Source: Eubacterium sp.
GTDB lineage: Bacteria > Bacillota > Clostridia > Peptostreptococcales > Anaerovoracaceae
DNA length: 64,000 bases
Assembly: GCA_021769965.1 (NCBI GenBank)
Contig: JAETRU010000007.1
Location: 41,871-105,870, forward strand
Reading direction: 5' to 3'
A program made the position numbers and the translations under genes. Of the stretch, positions 22,723 through 31,784 are shown piece after piece. Numbering within the stretch: the stretch's first letter is position 1; every line of letters starts with the position of its first letter. The notes beneath the pieces are model-generated. The model was not told the DNA's origin and made no database searches. It worked only from the letters and a program-made list of their open reading frames with translations.

Positions 22723-24033
22723 TTACAGATTTCTGTCCTTTAAACAGATCTTTGTCTCTACGATATGCTTCGCAGCGTCATATCTCCACCTGACGCTGCC
22801 GCCGTTACGCAGAGCAGACTCCTGCATGTTCTTCGTGCCAAATCCATGCCGTTCCCGATCCGCTTTCGTCGTTTGGATAGCTCCCTCCTCTATCATCGGC
22901 GGATTTGCAGCAGAATTTTGAATCGTAATGAAAATCAGATGCTTTCGGTTTCCGATCCTGCACTGGATTTCTCTGCTATCTACACATTGGCGGGCCGCCT
23001 CATAGGCGTTTTCCAAAGCGTTGGACATGAGGATACAGATATCCGTCACTTCTATGGACATCCCCTCAGGAAAGGCGCCGCTGCATTTCAATACGATTCC
23101 CTCTTCTCTGCACTTTACATAATATTGATTGACGATAGCGTCACAGACCATGTTCCCCGTGCTGATATAACAGGCCCGCTCTTTGATATCGCTGAGCTGA
23201 TGGATGTACTCGCCCAGTTCCTCTGTCTGACCTTTGTCAAACAAATTTGACAATACGTCCATATGCTTGTTGAAATCATGACGGAATTTCCGCGACTCTT
23301 GATTTGCCTTACCCATAAAGTCGTACTGTTCTGCCTGTTCTTTGATGCATTTTTCTTTCAATCTAATTTCACGTCTTAATTGTTTTCTCTGATAATAAAT
23401 TGATACTAAGGCTATTATTAACACTATAGAAACCATCGCCACTATTGCATTATTGACTTTATTCCATCCTTGATATATCATCTGATCATTAAGATTCATA
23501 TTAGAACCCAAATATGTCCATTCCCAGCGGCAAAAATGTACTACGATAAGAGAAAAAACATATACTAACGGATTCACTATATTTACCACTTCGTTTATTG
23601 CATTTCTGAAATTCCGTGTACAATATGACAGCACAATGAAAATCAGAGCTGCCACTGCTAAAGAACTCATTGAATAAAGATTAAAAAAACTAAAATTTGT
23701 TTTTTCTCCCAGTATGACTAATATAATACCTATAACTAAATCATATATCACACCTAGAAAAGAAAAAAGGACGCACCCAATACAAAACAGATTCACCTTC
23801 CGCCCTTTCAGACAGGCAACCGGAAGCAGCGCCCAAAGAACACTTCCAAAATCGACATACTGAAACAGGAAATCTCCAATCTCAGGAACATAGGAGAGAT
23901 ATACGCAGGCGAGAATCACAATTCCCATAATAACAGAGCCGCGAGTCTTCCGAAACTCGCAGCCCAGCAGAAAACGAAACAGTAGCAGCAGATTCAATAA
24001 ATTCAAAGCAAATATGACCGTCCTAAATCCCAT
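22723..24033 (-). CDS. Sensor histidine kinase, AgrC/GHKL type
   Basis: A 436-residue membrane kinase. About six hydrophobic helices occupy the first ~220 residues. A coiled-coil-like linker follows (QRKQLRREIRLKEKCIKEQAEQYDF). The phosphoacceptor region is ESRKFRHDFNKHMDVLSNLFDKG with His about 253. The GHKL ATP-binding domain shows the N box ILMSNALENAYEAA and a G-box HGFGTKNM. This is the architecture of peptide-sensing AgrC/ComD kinases, but no agrB or agrD gene is adjacent. It follows the response regulator by nine bases, so the two are co-transcribed. The ligand is unknown. Confidence 0.88.
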   Translation of the reverse strand: MGFRTVIFALNLLNLLLLFRFLLGCEFRKTRGSVIMGIVILACVYLSYVPEIGDFLFQYVDFGSVLWALLPVACLKGRKVNLFCIGCVLFSFLGVIYDLVIGIILVILGEKTNFSFFNLYSMSSLAVAALIFIVLSYCTRNFRNAINEVVNIVNPLVYVFSLIVVHFCRWEWTYLGSNMNLNDQMIYQGWNKVNNAIVAMVSIVLIIALVSIYYQRKQLRREIRLKEKCIKEQAEQYDFMGKANQESRKFRHDFNKHMDVLSNLFDKGQTEELGEYIHQLSDIKERACYISTGNMVCDAIVNQYYVKCREEGIVLKCSGAFPEGMSIEVTDICILMSNALENAYEAARQCVDSREIQCRIGNRKHLIFITIQNSAANPPMIEEGAIQTTKADRERHGFGTKNMQESALRNGGSVRWRYDAAKHIVETKICLKDRNL

Positions 24034-24042
24034 TTCTGTCTC

Positions 24043-24780
24043 CTATGTATACTTCTGCATCCTATCGCAGTAGGACACATACTTCTCCCAGCAATCCTTT
24101 TTCCTTCTCCTGCTGACGGTCAGAGTCACATCTCCCGGCTCCGCGCCCGGCTTTGTCACCACGCCCTTCAGCAAGACTCTGTCGTCCGTCATATCATCGA
24201 TGTGCTTACAATTGACAAGCTGTCCGCTGCTGATGCACAGGAAGCCAAAGGGTTCCAGCCACGCCGCCAGCTCTTTGATGGAGCGCTTGCCAAAGCTTTT
24301 GACCGTGCCGCCTGCAAGATGCGCGTCTGCATAGCCCCGATCCGACTCGATCCACAGGATATCTCCGGTACTTCCCTTTGATCCGTCAGGATAGTCGATG
24401 ACCCGGTCGGCGGTCAAAATGTTTACGGCAGAATTCATGTACTCCGCGAACGCGTCATGGTCCACAGGTTTGATGAGAAACCCTATGACGTTTACATTGA
24501 ACGCCCGGGACATGGCTTCCGGGTGGCTGGTCGCGAAGATGACCAAAGGGCTGTCGCTCCGCGTGGCCAGCTGATTCTTCACATCGATTCCGTTCATCTC
24601 GCCCATTTCCACGTCCAGGATCAGAATGTCCGCGTCGATAGTCTCCATATCCAGAAGCGCCTGCGGATCCGCTGTCTCGGAAATTTCCCCGTCAAGCCCG
24701 CGCTCCGCAAGGTATGTTCTGCACATCGAATGTATCTGAGTTCTCTCTTCCATCTGGTCATCGCAGATGATGATCTTCAT
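24043..24780 (-). CDS. LytTR-family response regulator (AgrA-like)
   Basis: A 245-residue regulator. The receiver domain (1-~120) has the acidic pair CDD at 6-8, phosphoacceptor Asp56 in LILDVEMGEMNG, Thr/Ser in IFATSH, and Lys in IKPVD. The C-terminal LytTR DNA-binding domain (about 140-240) includes GDILWIESDRGYADAHLAGG and ISSGQLVNCKHIDDM. LytTR proteins bind tandem ~9-bp repeats, which are found upstream of this gene and of the secreted-protein gene. The simplest reading is positive autoregulation plus control of the exoprotein. Confidence 0.9.
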   Translation of the reverse strand: MKIIICDDQMEERTQIHSMCRTYLAERGLDGEISETADPQALLDMETIDADILILDVEMGEMNGIDVKNQLATRSDSPLVIFATSHPEAMSRAFNVNVIGFLIKPVDHDAFAEYMNSAVNILTADRVIDYPDGSKGSTGDILWIESDRGYADAHLAGGTVKSFGKRSIKELAAWLEPFGFLCISSGQLVNCKHIDDMTDDRVLLKGVVTKPGAEPGDVTLTVSRRRKKDCWEKYVSYCDRMQKYT

Positions 24781-24858
24781 AACTGTCCTCCGGCAAAATA
24801 ATTTATCTAAATATTATTTTACCACAAAACCAGATCTCCGAAAAGTATTTCTGATTTC

Positions 24859-24927
24859 ACCTTATCACAACCGGGCTATACTTGCAACAGCAAAGAAATA
24901 TTCGGTCAATATTTTCAATAAACGGTC
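24859..24927 (-). promoter_or_regulatory. LytTR-type operator and promoter of the two-component operon
   Basis: Direct repeats AATATTCGGTC (24897-24907) and AATAAACGGTC (24917-24927), 20-bp period, lie 9 bp upstream of TTGCAA (24882-24887). A 17-bp spacer separates this from TAAGGT (24859-24864). The segment from TTGCAA through the first repeat is identical to that at 22661-22687. Confidence 0.75.
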
Positions 24928-25088
24928 AAAAATATCCATATATTGTAAATTTCATGTATGAATTCCTTGTGCTGAAATGTTTTAAAAATTCTTAAGAAAA
25001 ATTAAGATTTTCATCAAAATTTAATAAAAATGTGCTAAAATATAGAAGAAATTATAACTCAATTTATAAGCTAAAAGGAACACGATCT

Positions 25089-26483
25089 ATGAGTGACACA
25101 CAAGAAATTAAACTGGAACGAAAACTTAAACCAATCAATGTCTGGTCTCTGGCTCTGGGCAGCATCATCGGATGGGGCGCCTTTGTCATGCCGGGCACTA
25201 CCTTTCTGCCAAAAGCAGGTACGCTGGGCACTTTGATCGGCATGTCCATCGGCGCGCTGATCATGATCACGATCGCCATGAATTACGGTTACATGGTGCA
25301 GAAATTTCCGGTTGCCGGAGGTGAATACACCTTTGCCAACAAATGCTTCGGCCGCCGCCACGCCTACATATGCGGCTGGTTCCTGAGCCTGTCCTATCTG
25401 GCTATCGTACCCCTCAATGCCACAGCTTTGGGGCTGGTCAGCCGAAAACTGCTGGGCGGTCTGCTGGAAGTCGGCTACCTGTACTCGGTGGCCGGCTGGG
25501 ATATCTACGCCGGAGAGATCGCATTAGCGTCTTTTGCTCTGATCCTCTTCGGACTGCTTTCTATCAAAGGCATCAGCGTTGCGGGCTGGCTGCAGACGGT
25601 CATGGCGCTTTCTCTGGTGGCGTCTGTTTTCATTTTGGTCATCGGCGCCCTTCTGAATCCTGATGTAAAGCTGTCTAATCTGGAGCCGGTTTACCCGGAA
25701 GGCAAAGAACCATTTGCGGCGATCATCGCTATCGTAGCAGTCGCGCCATGGGCCTTTGTCGGCTTTGATTCCATTCCGCAGGCAGCAGAAGAATTCAACT
25801 TCTCGCCGAAAAAAGCCAACGGCATCATGATCATCGCCATATTATTCGGTGCTTTTGTTTATGTCGCCATCAATACGATCACAGCGGCGGTAGCCCCATG
25901 GGAAGATTTCATGGCGCAGGGTTACGACTGGCCCACCGGTGAAGCTGTAGAATTTATCATGGGTAAGGCGGGACTCATCTTTCTCGGCATAGCTCTGGTC
26001 TGCGCGGTACTATCCGGTATTATAGGCTTCTACATGGCGACCAGCCGTCTGCTGTACTCCATGGCGAGAGAACACGCCCTGCCTGACTGGTTCGGAAAGA
26101 TTGATCAGAAGAGCAAGACTCCAAAAAACGCGATCTTCTTTATTATGATCATTTCTCTGACAGCTCCCTGGTTTGGCCGCGAGGTTCTGGGGTGGGTCGT
26201 CGATATGTCTTCCATCGGCGCTGCCATCGGATACGGCTATACATGTCTGTCTACCTGCCGCACCCTGAAAAACAACCCTCAGGATAAAAGGCCTGTGCTC
26301 AGGCTCCTGTCTGTTTTAGGCGCTGTATTTTCCTTTATCTTCGTAATCCTGCTGATCATACCAGGCATGCCGTCCTATCTGGCCTTTGAATCCCGTATCT
26401 GTCTGATCATATGGATCGCCTTAGGCGTGCTGTTTTATGTATGGTCTGGAAGGCAGGGATTTAATAAAAATTCTTCCGTATAA
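25089..26483 (+). CDS. APC-superfamily amino acid permease
   Basis: A 464-residue permease with about twelve hydrophobic helices. The APC hallmark near the N-terminus is WSLALGSIIGWGAFVMPGTTFLPKAG (helix 1 with the G-rich break). Helix 6 region reads VAVAPWAFVGFDSIPQAAEEF, and helix 8-9 ends with ATSRLLYSMAREHALPDWFGKI. It would import an amino acid or exchange amino acid and product; the substrate is not evident. ATG 25089 (MSDTQEIKL) is preceded by AAAGGAACACGATCT. A longer frame from 25032 is upstream of a likely -10 (TGCTAAAAT, 25036-25041) and is rejected. It is divergent from the two-component operon. Confidence 0.9.
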   Translation: MSDTQEIKLERKLKPINVWSLALGSIIGWGAFVMPGTTFLPKAGTLGTLIGMSIGALIMITIAMNYGYMVQKFPVAGGEYTFANKCFGRRHAYICGWFLSLSYLAIVPLNATALGLVSRKLLGGLLEVGYLYSVAGWDIYAGEIALASFALILFGLLSIKGISVAGWLQTVMALSLVASVFILVIGALLNPDVKLSNLEPVYPEGKEPFAAIIAIVAVAPWAFVGFDSIPQAAEEFNFSPKKANGIMIIAILFGAFVYVAINTITAAVAPWEDFMAQGYDWPTGEAVEFIMGKAGLIFLGIALVCAVLSGIIGFYMATSRLLYSMAREHALPDWFGKIDQKSKTPKNAIFFIMIISLTAPWFGREVLGWVVDMSSIGAAIGYGYTCLSTCRTLKNNPQDKRPVLRLLSVLGAVFSFIFVILLIIPGMPSYLAFESRICLIIWIALGVLFYVWSGRQGFNKNSSV

Positions 26484-26490
26484 AGTAAAT

Positions 26491-26536
26491 AAAAAAAGCA
26501 ATCTCATCGCTTTTTGATGTAAGATTGCTTTTTTAT
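26491..26536 (+). terminator. Bidirectional terminator between the permease and the CapA-Mur fusion genes
   Basis: AAAAAAAGCAATCT (26491-26504) pairs with AGATTGCTTTTTT (about 26522-26535). T-tracts occur in both directions, and it is placed between two convergent genes. Confidence 0.88.
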
Positions 26537-26545
26537 TTTGTCACA

Positions 26546-29107
26546 TTATACAATAGTTCCAAATATAGGATAAATTGTCTCCTCTTTAAAGTGCAGCCTG
26601 GTTCCGCCTTTAAACAACACGATGTCTCCCGGCTGAATACTATCTACAATTTTCTGGTTAAACTCCTCACGATTATCAAAATAATACGCTTCTTTACCGC
26701 TTCTGCGTGCAGCTTCAACGAAATATACAGAATCCTCACCAAAACATAAGAGAAGATCAAATTTATATTTTACAAGTCTCTCTGCCACTTCCTGATGAAC
26801 TTTCGTAGAGTTGCTTCCCAATGCCGGAATATCACCGATAACTGCAATACGCCGATTATTTTCATCAAGCGGATAATCACTTAATCCTTTTATTGCAGAT
26901 TCAACAGATATAGCTGTTGAGCTGTAACTATCAATGATCAGCTTATACCCGCCTACTTCTATCAAATTTTGTTTATCTGCATCTGGAACATAGTGTGTTA
27001 ATCCCGCTATAATTTTATATGCTGGTATCCCAGCACATCTGCCAGCAGCAAAAACTCCTAGTGCATTGCTGACATTATGAATTCCTTGAAAGTTCAGTTG
27101 TGCATCGTATGTACCTTCCTTGCAGACTATTTGAAACTTGATCATATTTCCTAAATTTCTAATATTTTTTGCATAATAATCACAAAGTTCATTATGCAGG
27201 CTATACCGGATAACTTTACAGTCCGGATGTTGTTCATGAAGATATTGATTATCATCATCTATAATTAAAACTCCGTCCTTTTTTAAACCTGCTATAATAT
27301 CCATCTTACCTTTGATTACATTCTCAATTGTTCCCATATCCTTCAAATGACCTTCTCCGATATTGGTGATCAAAGCAATATCCGGGCTAATCATTCTTGA
27401 AATACGCTTTGCAGATCCCTTGCTACCACCATGAACCTCCTGTACATAAGCTTCATGCTCCTGCGTGAGTTTCTGAACAATGATACCAGCACTTACATAT
27501 TGATTATTATTTCCTTCTACATGTAATGTGTTATAATGCGTATCAAACACAGCACTCATCAGTTCCTTAGTAGTGGTCTTTCCAGCGGTTCCTGTAATAG
27601 CTACTGTAATGGGATCATATTTATTACGGATGGCTTTTATCAATTTAATATATGCTTTTTTACAATCATCGACAACAATGCAAGGTATCTTTTTGCATGG
27701 TTTCTTATCAATAAATAATGTTGCACCTACTTTTAAAGCATCCTCCAATTCCAGCTGCACTTTATCAGAATTATAAAAATTTGAAAAGTCCAGTCTAATT
27801 GCTGCACAGTTTTTGTGCAAATCATTTCTCCTGCCAGCAATAAATACCTTTTTATTCATATTTAACTTCAAACGATCAGAAACTGACGGTTTAGCCCCTA
27901 AAATTTTATATATCTCACCATAAGTAAGCTGAGGTATGATATTCTGTCTCATTGTCTTTTTTTCTTTTGAAAAAATAGAAATATCATTTCCAAGTCTTTT
28001 ATGTATTTCCGCTATTGTGTTTTTGCGGAGCAATTCTGACTCTTTATCACGACCGCTTTCAAGAAGGGATGTTGTCGAAAAGGCACAATGATGATAAAAT
28101 TCATTCCGCTGTAATGGAATGTAATGATCCGCAACATCAATTTTACCTTCTTTAGTTTTATAAATCGTAATATTTAAGAGAGCCGCATCCTTGTCATCTG
28201 TTCTCCCTGACACAAATGTTCCTAATCCCGTTGCGATTGGTACTTTACGACCGTCCACAGCAGTGTATTTGAAGTATGCAGACAATTCATCTGGAATTAA
28301 ACACACGACATAATCACATCCTGCATTAGCAAGTTTTATTCCAAGCGCCTTTCTTTTATCAATAGCCATAACCTTCTCCTGTTCACAATTCATGTAAGCT
28401 AAAATAAAATCGGCTCCTTGTTCTTTCATCTGCTCTACATCATTCTTCAATCTTTCCTCATTAAAAACATTTAGTAATGTATCTCTACCTTCATCTGTCA
28501 GATACTCTTCAGTACAATAGCAATCTACAGTATAGGACAATACCGCAATCTTAATGGAATTAATATCTATCAATACATTTTTTTCAAGTCCCATGCCACT
28601 ACAAATCAACCCATTTCTAGAAATATTATCTATGGTAGAAATAATTCCCGTCACGCCTCCAACTGCATTATAAGGAGATGCCATTGCGAGACAATGGATT
28701 CCTCCGTATCTTACTGCATCCAAAAATGAACTTCTTGCATTTTTAAAATAGGGTACGGTACTATACCTGCTATCCATCAGTTCTGTCGGAGGATAAATAT
28801 CCGCTGCCAAAGAATCAAAACCAGCTATAGCTAAATCTGCATTTTCAAAACAATGTCTGACATGTTTAAAACTGCCTCTGAAATTAAACTCATCGTAATA
28901 ATCAGCTGCTTCGGATAATGCAGCACTATACTTTATCTGCCCAGCACAAATAATTGTCGCTTCACAAATACTTCTATTACTACTTAACGCATACTTGCCT
29001 TCATCAATCTTACTAAACGGAGGTTCACATTTTGGCAAAGAATTTTTAATTCTTACAATTGCCGGATCCTTTTTTACATATTTATCTATATTTGTATTGC
29101 ACTCCAT
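26546..29107 (-). CDS. CapA-like / Mur ligase-like fusion protein
   Basis: An 853-residue two-domain protein. Residues about 45-340 resemble the CapA/PgsA metallophosphatase-fold domain: DLAIAGFDSLAAD, GIHCLAMASPYNA, LSYTVDCYCTEEYL and a GADFILAYMNCEQE strand. Residues about 390-850 resemble a MurF-type ligase. They show an N-terminal substrate-binding part (IPQLTYGEIYKILGAKP), the ATP loop ITGTAGKTTTKELM, ISPDIALITNIGEGHLKDMGTIENVIKGKMDII and a C-terminal domain with VIGDIPALGS. Both halves belong to poly-gamma-glutamate/peptidoglycan-type chemistry, so amide ligation of an envelope polymer is a reasonable inference. The gene is visibly more AT-rich than pnp beside it. It starts right after the pnp terminator with no good promoter of its own. 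Confidence 0.8.
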   Translation of the reverse strand: MECNTNIDKYVKKDPAIVRIKNSLPKCEPPFSKIDEGKYALSSNRSICEATIICAGQIKYSAALSEAADYYDEFNFRGSFKHVRHCFENADLAIAGFDSLAADIYPPTELMDSRYSTVPYFKNARSSFLDAVRYGGIHCLAMASPYNAVGGVTGIISTIDNISRNGLICSGMGLEKNVLIDINSIKIAVLSYTVDCYCTEEYLTDEGRDTLLNVFNEERLKNDVEQMKEQGADFILAYMNCEQEKVMAIDKRKALGIKLANAGCDYVVCLIPDELSAYFKYTAVDGRKVPIATGLGTFVSGRTDDKDAALLNITIYKTKEGKIDVADHYIPLQRNEFYHHCAFSTTSLLESGRDKESELLRKNTIAEIHKRLGNDISIFSKEKKTMRQNIIPQLTYGEIYKILGAKPSVSDRLKLNMNKKVFIAGRRNDLHKNCAAIRLDFSNFYNSDKVQLELEDALKVGATLFIDKKPCKKIPCIVVDDCKKAYIKLIKAIRNKYDPITVAITGTAGKTTTKELMSAVFDTHYNTLHVEGNNNQYVSAGIIVQKLTQEHEAYVQEVHGGSKGSAKRISRMISPDIALITNIGEGHLKDMGTIENVIKGKMDIIAGLKKDGVLIIDDDNQYLHEQHPDCKVIRYSLHNELCDYYAKNIRNLGNMIKFQIVCKEGTYDAQLNFQGIHNVSNALGVFAAGRCAGIPAYKIIAGLTHYVPDADKQNLIEVGGYKLIIDSYSSTAISVESAIKGLSDYPLDENNRRIAVIGDIPALGSNSTKVHQEVAERLVKYKFDLLLCFGEDSVYFVEAARRSGKEAYYFDNREEFNQKIVDSIQPGDIVLFKGGTRLHFKEETIYPIFGTIV

Positions 29108-29126
29108 GCTACATTACTCCTTTAAA

Positions 29127-29160
29127 AAAATTTAAAAAGGGATAGCTGCAACTATCCCCC
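29127..29160 (-). terminator. Terminator after pnp
   Basis: GGGATAG/CTATCCC stem (29139-29158), then TTTTTAAATTTTTTT on the minus strand. It lies between pnp and the CapA-Mur gene, so expression of the latter may depend on read-through. Confidence 0.85.
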
Positions 29161-29175
29161 AATAATTATCATTTT

Positions 29176-31284
29176 TTACAGCAGCTCTTTTCTTGACAGG
29201 TTGATCCTGTTCTGGCTGTCGATTTCAGTTACCTTAACTTTGACCACATCGCCGATGTTCATCACATCTTCGACTTTTTCGACTCTGTGTTTTGCCATCT
29301 TGGAAATGTGGAGCAGGCCTTCCTTGCCCGGCAGGATCTCAATGAAAGCGCCGAAGTTCATGATTCTCTGAACGGTTCCTTCATAGACCTCGCCTACTTC
29401 GACATCCTTAGTCAGCAATTCGATGCGGCGGCGCGCCTCGTTGGCACCTTCCATATCCGCGCTGTAAATGCTGACCAGACCCGGATCATCTTCGGAGATG
29501 TCGATCTTAACGCCGGTCTCATCAACGATCTTATTGATGGTCTTTCCTCCCGGTCCGATGACGATTCTGATCTTGTCAGGATCGATACGCATAGTCAGGC
29601 TGCGCGGCGCGTACTTGGACAGATCAGGACGCGGTGCCGGAATCTCTTCTAACATCTGCTCCATGATATACATTCTGCCCTCTCTTGCCTGCTTCAGAGC
29701 TTTTTCCAGAATCTCTCTGGACAGGCCGTGGACCTTGATATCCATCTGGATAGCGGTAACGCCTACTTCTGTACCGGTCACCTTAAAGTCCATGTCGCCC
29801 AGGAAGTCTTCCATACCCTGAATATCGGACAGGATAGCCATCTTGCTGGTGCCGTCCTCTTCCACTCTCTCGATCAGACCCATGGCGATACCTGCTACCG
29901 GTCTTTTGATCGGAACGCCGGCGTCCATCAGAGCCAGACAGGAACCACAGGTAGAACCCATGGAAGTGGAACCGTTGGAGGAAAGAACTTCAGATACGAC
30001 TCTGATCGCATACGGGAATTCCTCTACGGAAGGCAGTACCGGGATCAAAGCTCTCTCTGCCAGAGCGCCGTGGCCGATCTCTCTTCTGCCCGGGCTTCTC
30101 ATCGGTCTCGCTTCACCTACGGAATATCCCGGGAAGTTATAATGGTGCATATATCTCTTTTCGGTCTGTTCTGTAATGCCGTCGATAGTCTGGGATTCGC
30201 TGGCAGGCGCCAGAGTGCAGGCACTCATGACCTGAGTCTGTCCTCTCTTGAAAAGACCGCTTCCGTGAACTCTCGGCAGCAGCTGGGTCTCACACCAGAT
30301 CGGTCTGATCTCATCCAGCTTTCTGTTGTCCGGTCTGATACCATCGTCCAGGATCATAGCGCGGACACACTCTTTGGTAATATTATAGAGAACGTTTGCG
30401 ATATCCTTCTCGTTTTCCGGATAGATCTCGGCAAAGTGTTCTTTGGTCTCGACCTCTACGGCGTCCATGTTATCCAGTCTTTCCTGCTTGTCCACCGTCT
30501 TGATGGCTGTCTTCATCTTTTCTACGGCATAGGCGCGGACAGCTTCGTCGATGTCTTCAGGCACCTTGTAAAGCTCTACCTGCTGCTTTTCTTTGCCTAC
30601 CTCAGCAACGATCTCGTCGATGAATTCAACCAGCTTTTTGATCTCTTCATGGCCATAGAGGATCGCATCCAGCATGATGTTTTCCGGCACTTCGTTGGCG
30701 CCTGCTTCTACCATCATGATGGCTTCTTTTGTTCCTGCCACAGTCAGGTTCATCTGCGATACTTCTCTCTGCTCCAGCGTCGGGTTGATGATAAACTCTC
30801 CGTCTACCATGCCGACTCTGACAGCGGCGATCGGTCCATCCCAAGGAATATCAGAAGTAGCCAACGCTACGGAAGCACCTACCATTGCCATAATATCAGT
30901 TTCGCAGTCAGGGTCTACGGACATGACCGTAGCAACTACAACCACGTCGTTATAGTAACCCTTCGGGAACAGCGGACGCAGCGGACGGTCCATCAGTCTG
31001 GAACTTAATGTCGCTTTTTCACTCGGTCTTCCCTCTCTTTTGATAAAGCCGCCCGGAATCTTACCTGCGGCATACATTCTTTCCTCATAGTCACAGCTCA
31101 GTGGAAAAAAGTCGATGTCAGGTCTCGGTTCTTTAGACGCGCAGGCCGTAACATTGACCACGGATTCTCCGTATCTCACCATGACCTGTCCATTTGCCTG
31201 TTCGCAGACCTTGCCGATCTCCAGCTGAAGCAGTCTGCCCCCTACGGCAGTTTTAAAGGTTCTGTAATCTGTAAATCTCGCCAT
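29176..31284 (-). CDS. pnp: Polyribonucleotide nucleotidyltransferase (PNPase)
   Basis: A 702-residue phosphorolytic 3'-5' exoribonuclease and component of the RNA degradation machinery. Two RNase PH domains occupy about 10-225 and 305-540: [32 protein letters not shown] in the first, [13 protein letters not shown] and [18 protein letters not shown] in the second. A KH domain follows (about 560-615, [20 protein letters not shown]), then an S1 domain to the end ([33 protein letters not shown]). Length is normal. GGAAGGAG precedes the ATG. It follows rpsO, the usual order; the hairpin between them is typical of rpsO termination and pnp autoregulation. Confidence 0.97.
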   Translation of the reverse strand: MARFTDYRTFKTAVGGRLLQLEIGKVCEQANGQVMVRYGESVVNVTACASKEPRPDIDFFPLSCDYEERMYAAGKIPGGFIKREGRPSEKATLSSRLMDRPLRPLFPKGYYNDVVVVATVMSVDPDCETDIMAMVGASVALATSDIPWDGPIAAVRVGMVDGEFIINPTLEQREVSQMNLTVAGTKEAIMMVEAGANEVPENIMLDAILYGHEEIKKLVEFIDEIVAEVGKEKQQVELYKVPEDIDEAVRAYAVEKMKTAIKTVDKQERLDNMDAVEVETKEHFAEIYPENEKDIANVLYNITKECVRAMILDDGIRPDNRKLDEIRPIWCETQLLPRVHGSGLFKRGQTQVMSACTLAPASESQTIDGITEQTEKRYMHHYNFPGYSVGEARPMRSPGRREIGHGALAERALIPVLPSVEEFPYAIRVVSEVLSSNGSTSMGSTCGSCLALMDAGVPIKRPVAGIAMGLIERVEEDGTSKMAILSDIQGMEDFLGDMDFKVTGTEVGVTAIQMDIKVHGLSREILEKALKQAREGRMYIMEQMLEEIPAPRPDLSKYAPRSLTMRIDPDKIRIVIGPGGKTINKIVDETGVKIDISEDDPGLVSIYSADMEGANEARRRIELLTKDVEVGEVYEGTVQRIMNFGAFIEILPGKEGLLHISKMAKHRVEKVEDVMNIGDVVKVKVTEIDSQNRINLSRKELL

Positions 31285-31349
31285 TCTTAATAAACAACTC
31301 CTTCCTGTTTATTCTCTTACCTTTTGGCTTTTGCAATAAAATATATACA

Positions 31350-31380
31350 AATAATGGCGAGGTTTCTGCCTCGCCAAAAT
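31350..31380 (-). terminator. Hairpin between rpsO and pnp (terminator/attenuator)
   Basis: GGCGAGG-CAGAAA-CCTCGCC (31356-31375) on the minus strand is followed by ATTATTTG, a weak T-tract. Partial termination would let pnp be transcribed at a lower level. Similar stems in this position are RNase III targets in other bacteria. Confidence 0.65.
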
Positions 31381-31391
31381 TCTCAGTAAAA

Positions 31392-31658
31392 CTACTTTCT
31401 TAATCCTAAACGAGCGATCAGGCTTCTGTATCTTTCAACGTCAACCTCTCTCAGGTACTTAAGAAGGTTTCTTCTCTGTCCAACCATCTTCAACAGACCT
31501 CTTCTGGAATGGAAATCCTTCTTGTGCACTTTCAGATGCTCATTAAGATCGTTGATTCTTGCAGTCAGGATAGCAACCTGAACCTCTGGGGAACCTGTGT
31601 CGCCTTCCTTCGTTGCATACTCTTTGATGATAGCTGCTTTCTGTTCTTTCGTGATCAT
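31392..31658 (-). CDS. rpsO: 30S ribosomal protein S15
   Basis: An 88-residue primary 16S rRNA-binding protein of the small subunit platform. The sequence is canonical: [68 protein letters not shown], and the [12 protein letters not shown] end. ATG 31658 with AAAGGAGAATTATAAAC is the start. A promoter TTGCAA (31771-31776), 17 bp, TATAGT (31748-31753) sits just past ribF. rpsO-pnp can thus be transcribed apart from the upstream operon. The ~85-nt leader carries ACTCCGACG..CCGGTG segments that may hold an autoregulatory structure. Confidence 0.98.
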   Translation of the reverse strand: MITKEQKAAIIKEYATKEGDTGSPEVQVAILTARINDLNEHLKVHKKDFHSRRGLLKMVGQRRNLLKYLREVDVERYRSLIARLGLRK

Positions 31659-31747
31659 GTTTATAATTCTCCTTTCATGCATTCGCCTTCACCGGGTCTG
31701 ACGTCGGAGTTTCGTCTGACTAAGTGAAAGTATGTTCCAACCATATA

Positions 31748-31776
31748 ACTATACCACATCGGACCCGCCTTTGCAA
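31748..31776 (-). promoter_or_regulatory. Promoter of rpsO-pnp
   Basis: TTGCAA (31771-31776) and TATAGT (31748-31753), 17-bp spacer, in the gap between ribF and rpsO. Confidence 0.7.
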
Positions 31777-31784
31777 GTCCGTTT

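Noticed and set aside
25032..25088. Upstream extension of the APC permease
   Set aside because: The region contains a likely -10 box, the added residues are not membrane-like or conserved, and ATG 25089 has a better ribosome site.
29728..31008. 426-codon plus-strand frame
   Set aside because: Antisense to pnp with no ribosome site; the opposite strand is a perfect PNPase.
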